The notes under the pieces: generated by a model
Seen by the model: only the letters and a program-made list of their open reading frames with translations
What the model was told of the DNA's origin: nothing
Databases searched by the model: none
Source of the DNA: Muribaculaceae bacterium
Lineage (GTDB): Bacteria; Bacteroidota; Bacteroidia; Bacteroidales; Muribaculaceae
NCBI GenBank assembly: GCA_009775365.1
Contig: VSPM01000100.1
Location: 1 to 8,381 of the forward strand
Reading direction: 5' to 3'
Length of the DNA: 8,381 nt
Made by a program: the position numbers and the translations under genes
Shown: positions 6,331 to 8,381 of the stretch, piece by piece
Layout: each line of letters opens with the position of its first letter
Numbering within the stretch: the first letter of the stretch is position 1

Positions 6331-6545
6331 GACTTAAAATGAGACTTGAAGATGCGATGGTCTATGTGCTGGCCACCGCCGGATATGGAATGACAACACA
6401 ACGGATAGCGGAAGTTATCAATAATGAGAAACTCCACATTCGTGTTGATGGCAACCCTGTTACCGATAAACAAGTATATGCCGCTGTCTGCCGTCACCCG
6501 GAAACCTTTGTCAAAGAAGGTGGTCGCATTTTGCTTTCAATGTAG
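6327..6545 (+). CDS. Small HARE-HTH-like winged-helix protein
   Basis: A 72-residue protein starting inside the viaA stop codon (ATGA, 6327-6330), so it is the last gene of the coupled operon. The pattern LEDAMVYVLATAGYGMTTQRIAEVINNE, then VTDKQVYAAVCRHPETFVKEGGRILLS, fits the HARE-HTH fold: an opening helix, a 'g.pm....ia..i' helix-turn-helix, a recognition helix and a short wing ending in a hydrophobic strand. HARE-HTH domains are proposed to bind DNA, perhaps sensing modifications, and are usually fused to nucleases, methylases or remodellers; here the domain stands alone. It may act as a DNA- or msDNA-binding adaptor. A shorter start at 6339 is possible. The assignment is by pattern memory only. 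Confidence 0.68.
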   Translation: MRLKMRLEDAMVYVLATAGYGMTTQRIAEVINNEKLHIRVDGNPVTDKQVYAAVCRHPETFVKEGGRILLSM

Positions 6546-6560
6546 AATTTTTATCCTGTA
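6546..6560 (+). promoter_or_regulatory. Shared upstream element, copy 1
   Basis: AATTTTTATCCTGTA directly follows the stop codon of the HARE-HTH gene and ends 24 nt before the -7 box of the next gene (about -53 to -39). A near-identical copy with one extra A lies at 7514-7529 at the same distance from its own -7 box. The A/T run followed by TCCTGTA could be an activator site or UP-type element shared by the two downstream genes. Confidence 0.45.
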
Positions 6561-6575
6561 CCGCTAAATGCGCCA

Positions 6576-6609
6576 TGTCGATGTTTACTTTGCAGCAAAA
6601 ACATCGACA
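6576..6609. promoter_or_regulatory. Promoter with palindromic operator before the Trp-rich protein gene
   Basis: TGTCGATGTTT (6576-6586) and AAACATCGACA (6599-6609) are perfect inverted repeats around a 12-nt spacer that contains most of the -7 box TTACTTTG (6585-6592). Transcription would start near 6599, so the right arm would form the leader and the left arm the upstream DNA. A protein bound here would cover both the -7 box and the start site. This also shows why the in-frame ATGs at 6575 and 6581 are not real starts. Confidence 0.6.
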
Positions 6610-6610
6610 C

Positions 6611-7510
6611 ATGATTTATCAAGACTATTTTCGCAATTCAGATTTTGAGGATATATGGGTAATCCTCAATGGCTTCTATCTTGAACACGAGGACATGAAG
6701 CCAATGTATGCCTCTTTGGTTGATGAAATTAAAGCATTGCCCATTGAGGAAAAGTATTCGGGCTCAACAATTCAGATGTGCTTTGACCTTGATAATGAGA
6801 TACTGGTTAAAGGCGCGCCTGATCCTCAGGAGTGGCTTGTCGGTCGGGAAGTAAAGATTGATTTCTCGTCATGGAAAGATAATATTGATGAAGAAACTAT
6901 CAACGATTCTCCCGGTATAAGAACGTTTGATATGCTCTCCGGTAAGGAGAAACGCGAACTGGCTCGTCAAAGCGACACTGCGACTCTTGCCGCCCACTTA
7001 CTTTACTGGTCAACTCTGTATGCTATAAAAACGCATGGACAGCACGAGAATGAGTTTTCGGAGTGGCTTGACAATCTTGAAAATAGTGCTCCGAGAAAAT
7101 ATGAGATAGAGCCTGAATATATATCTGAAAGTTTCCGCAGAAAGCAGTGTAAATATTGGCGCGATACCGTAGGCAAAGACTCGGCTATTGATTGGACTTG
7201 GAATCTGAGTATCCTTAAAAAGAAACTCGAATTCAATATCGGATATTGGCGATATGTTCAGCGTCATGTTGGTTGGCAGGAAGATGTCAATCGGATGAAG
7301 ATTGCTATAAATCTTATTGAATTAGCAAGAACTGACTGGCCCGATATAAAAGACAAACACATAAACTTGCGTACAGCCGATAGATACACTTACGAGTACG
7401 ACCATGGAGGTGACTTGCATGAGTTAGATCTCGGAAAGTTATATCGCCATAAGGCTTTCCATATTCTATGGAGATGGCTTGACCACAACATGAAAAAATG
7501 GTGGGATTGA
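6611..7510 (+). CDS. Trp-rich protein of unknown function
   Basis: A 299-residue soluble protein that I do not recognise with confidence. In-frame ATGs at 6575 and 6581 lie at or upstream of the -7 box, so ATG 6611 is the start, with a leader of only about 12 nt. The first ~35 residues (DFEDIWVILNGFYLEHEDM...) resemble the opening of uncharacterised Bacteroidota DUF proteins; DUF6557 is my best but untested guess. The middle (about 55-95) alternates charged and aromatic residues, and the second half is helical and aromatic-rich (KCKYWRDT-like segment, IDWTWNLSILKKKLEFNIGYW, then RMKIAINLIELA). Trp is unusually frequent, ending in ILWRWLDHNMKKWWD. No signal peptide, membrane span or catalytic motif is visible. 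It has its own promoter, so it is outside the retron operon. Its promoter shares an upstream element with the next gene. Confidence 0.75.
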   Translation: MIYQDYFRNSDFEDIWVILNGFYLEHEDMKPMYASLVDEIKALPIEEKYSGSTIQMCFDLDNEILVKGAPDPQEWLVGREVKIDFSSWKDNIDEETINDSPGIRTFDMLSGKEKRELARQSDTATLAAHLLYWSTLYAIKTHGQHENEFSEWLDNLENSAPRKYEIEPEYISESFRRKQCKYWRDTVGKDSAIDWTWNLSILKKKLEFNIGYWRYVQRHVGWQEDVNRMKIAINLIELARTDWPDIKDKHINLRTADRYTYEYDHGGDLHELDLGKLYRHKAFHILWRWLDHNMKKWWD

Positions 7511-7513
7511 TAA

Positions 7514-7529
7514 AATTTTTAATCCTGTA
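7514..7529 (+). promoter_or_regulatory. Shared upstream element, copy 2
   Basis: AATTTTTAATCCTGTA lies just after the stop codon of the Trp-rich gene and ends 24 nt before the -7 box at 7554. It differs from the copy at 6546-6560 only by one inserted A. Confidence 0.45.
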
Positions 7530-7553
7530 TCTCACTTTGATACATCATCATTC

Positions 7554-7561
7554 TACCTTTG
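7554..7561 (+). promoter_or_regulatory. Promoter -7 box of the KFADK-repeat protein gene
   Basis: TACCTTTG followed by C matches TAnnTTTG. A TTTG at 7536-7539 lies 14 nt upstream, shorter than the usual 19-21, so it may not be the -33 box. Transcription would start near 7568, giving a leader of about 23 nt before ATG 7591. Confidence 0.6.
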
Positions 7562-7590
7562 CATCGTAAACATTAAAAACACCCAAAGAT

Positions 7591-8106
7591 ATGGAACCTA
7601 TTACAAGTAATGATTTCCTTAACTCAGTTCTTGAAGCTGAGGCATGGAAAGAGGTCTCTCAAAGTGGGAGCCTCAGCATGACGATGATCGAGAAGTTTGC
7701 CGACAAACTTGACTGGGAAGAGGTCAGTGGCAACAGTAATGTCATCTGGACAGTCGAGGGCATCAACAAGTTTGCCAACAGAATCCATTGGGATGAATTT
7801 TCCCGTTCATGCCCGGAAAACCTTCTCTCGGAGTCAACGCTTCAGAAGTTTGCGTCCAAGTGGGATTGGAAGGCTCTCTCCAATCGTGACGACATCTACA
7901 ACAACTGGCGTCTGCTCGAAAAGTTTGCCGACAAGGTAAACTGGGGTGAAGTCATCACCAACTGGAATATTGAGAAGCCGCTTGAGTTCTTCTCACGTTT
8001 CCAGCAGTACATCCCTATGTCAAAACTTCAGGACTCCCGTCTGTGGAATGCAATGGTCGAAGCTCGCGCCAAGCATCTGATCCAAGAAGCCATCGGCATA
8101 GAATAA
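7591..8106 (+). CDS. KFADK...W repeat protein of unknown function
   Basis: A 171-residue protein made largely of four tandem repeats of 25-26 residues. Each centres on KFAxKxxW: KFADKLDW (35-42), KFANRIHW (60-67), KFASKWDW (86-93) and KFADKVNW (111-118), each followed by a short (E/K)(E/A)(V/F/L)(S/I) segment. A half repeat precedes them (AWKEVSQ at 18-24), and a non-repeat C-terminal helix region follows (about 130-171). This resembles the 'EKFxDKVDWxxIS' repeats common in Bacteroidota and phage proteins, which are probably helical solenoids for protein contacts, but their function is unknown. There is no signal peptide. It has its own promoter. Its codons look richer in G and C than those of the retron operon. 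Confidence 0.8.
   Translation: MEPITSNDFLNSVLEAEAWKEVSQSGSLSMTMIEKFADKLDWEEVSGNSNVIWTVEGINKFANRIHWDEFSRSCPENLLSESTLQKFASKWDWKALSNRDDIYNNWRLLEKFADKVNWGEVITNWNIEKPLEFFSRFQQYIPMSKLQDSRLWNAMVEARAKHLIQEAIGIE
7693..7944 (+). repeat. Tandem coding repeats, four units of 75-78 bp
   Basis: Units begin with AAGTTTGC at 7693, 7768, 7846 and 7921, spaced 75, 78 and 75 bp. The first and last units share 14 identical bases (AAGTTTGCCGACAA), while the middle two have diverged. They encode the ~25-residue repeats of the protein above. Confidence 0.75.
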
Positions 8107-8116
8107 AAATCTCGGG

Positions 8117-8152
8117 TACGCAAATAGACTGCGTAACAATGTTGTAATTTTG
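8117..8152 (+). promoter_or_regulatory. Possible promoter with small inverted repeat after the KFADK-repeat gene
   Basis: A -7-like box TAATTTTG (8145-8152), followed by C, lies behind the inverted repeat TACGCA/TGCGTA (8117-8122/8130-8135, 7-nt spacer). No TTTG is seen at the right distance upstream. It may be a third regulated promoter for the partial gene at the right edge. Confidence 0.35.
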
Positions 8153-8172
8153 CGCCCGGATTTCAGAAGCCA

Positions 8173-8219
8173 TTTGGCTATTTGCTGTAAATCAAGTAAC
8201 TTTGCGGTGGATAACTTTG
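8173..8219 (+). promoter_or_regulatory. Promoter for the right-edge gene, with tandem -7 boxes
   Basis: TTTG (8173-8176), a 20-nt spacer and TAACTTTG (8197-8204) form the best complete Bacteroidota promoter in the window. A second TAACTTTGC begins 15 bases later (8212). With the final G of the first box near -7, transcription starts near 8211, leaving a leader of about 108 nt before ATG 8319. Confidence 0.6.
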
Positions 8220-8230
8220 CCTTCGGCATC

Positions 8231-8298
8231 GCGCACCGGCTAAAGCCGACATGCGCTAAGTTTCCACTCGCGATTAAATAATTGCACTCGCTTTCGAG
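8231..8298 (+). promoter_or_regulatory. Structured leader of the right-edge gene
   Basis: Two hairpins lie in the inferred leader. The first nests GCGCA/TGCGC (8231-8235/8252-8256) around CGGC-TAAA-GCCG (8237-8248). The second is CTCG-CTTT-CGAG (8287-8298), 20 nt before the start codon. They could attenuate expression or pair with an antisense RNA; the role is not shown by sequence. Confidence 0.35.
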
Positions 8299-8318
8299 GG
8301 CATGCTAAAAAGAAAACA

Positions 8319-8381
8319 ATGCAGACAACGCAACTCAACATATCGTTCACAATGCTTCGCCGTAGCTATCGCAGCTTCGAC
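8319..8381 (+). CDS. N-terminus of a small gene cut by the window edge
   Basis: ATG 8319 opens 21 codons without a stop to the window end (MQTTQLNISFTMLRR...). It follows a strong promoter and an A-rich stretch (CTAAAAAGAAAACA), which suits Bacteroidota translation initiation. The opening 'QLNISF...SYRSFD' vaguely recalls the start of SymE-like proteins (QLTVSY...), and the structured leader would fit a type I arrangement, but 21 residues are too few to assign a family. Confidence 0.45.
   Translation, partial: MQTTQLNISFTMLRRSYRSFD

Noticed and set aside
6575..6610. ATG 6575 as the start of the Trp-rich protein
   Set aside because: It lies upstream of the -7 box and inside the palindrome, so it would not be transcribed from this promoter.
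7693..7944. CRISPR-like or mobile repeat array
   Set aside because: The repeats are in frame, diverged, 75-78 bp apart without unique spacers, and encode a protein repeat.

Overview
The window looks like chromosomal or mobile-element DNA from a Bacteroidota, most likely Bacteroidales. Six intergenic sites carry the Bacteroidota -7 promoter box (TAnnTTTG, twice with C in the second half, usually followed by C), start codons lack clear Shine-Dalgarno sequences, and several are preceded by very short leaders. The window opens on the 3' end of one gene and closes on the first 21 codons of another, so neither outer boundary of the locus is visible.

Positions 192-6545 read as one accessory, defence-island-like locus. 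A WYL-domain transcriptional regulator (192-1106) is followed by a second promoter (-7 box 1165-1172) driving a compact operon: a retron non-coding RNA (msr-msd, about 1198-1440), a retron reverse transcriptase (1465-2544), an alpha/beta hydrolase with an unexplained C-terminal extension (2541-3473), a RavA-type MoxR AAA+ ATPase (3473-4888), a ViaA-type VWA protein (4888-6330) and a small HARE-HTH-like winged-helix protein (6327-6545). The five coding genes overlap each other by 1 or 4 bases, so they are almost certainly translationally coupled and made together. The ncRNA was found by eye: 14-nt perfectly complementary ends (a1/a2), two short msr hairpins, and a long interrupted msd hairpin, all directly upstream of the RT.

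The regulator and the retron operon share the same promoter architecture: an inverted repeat TRTGAA-N7-TTCATA (R = G or A) placed exactly 9 bases before TAACTTTG in both. The simplest reading is that the WYL protein binds both sites and controls itself and the operon, as the WYL repressors of other defence systems do. The combination of retron, hydrolase and RavA-ViaA is the main candidate for a new composite system; I do not recognise it as a described retron type, but I cannot search to confirm that.

Downstream lie two separately promoted genes of unknown function: a Trp-rich 299-aa protein (6611-7510) and a 171-aa protein built of four ~25-residue KFADK...W repeats (7591-8106). Their promoters share a different upstream element (AATTTTTA(A)TCCTGTA, ending 24 bases before the -7 box). 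The last 212-nt gap (8107-8318) holds a well-formed promoter, tandem -7 boxes and GC-rich hairpins ahead of a small gene that runs off the end.
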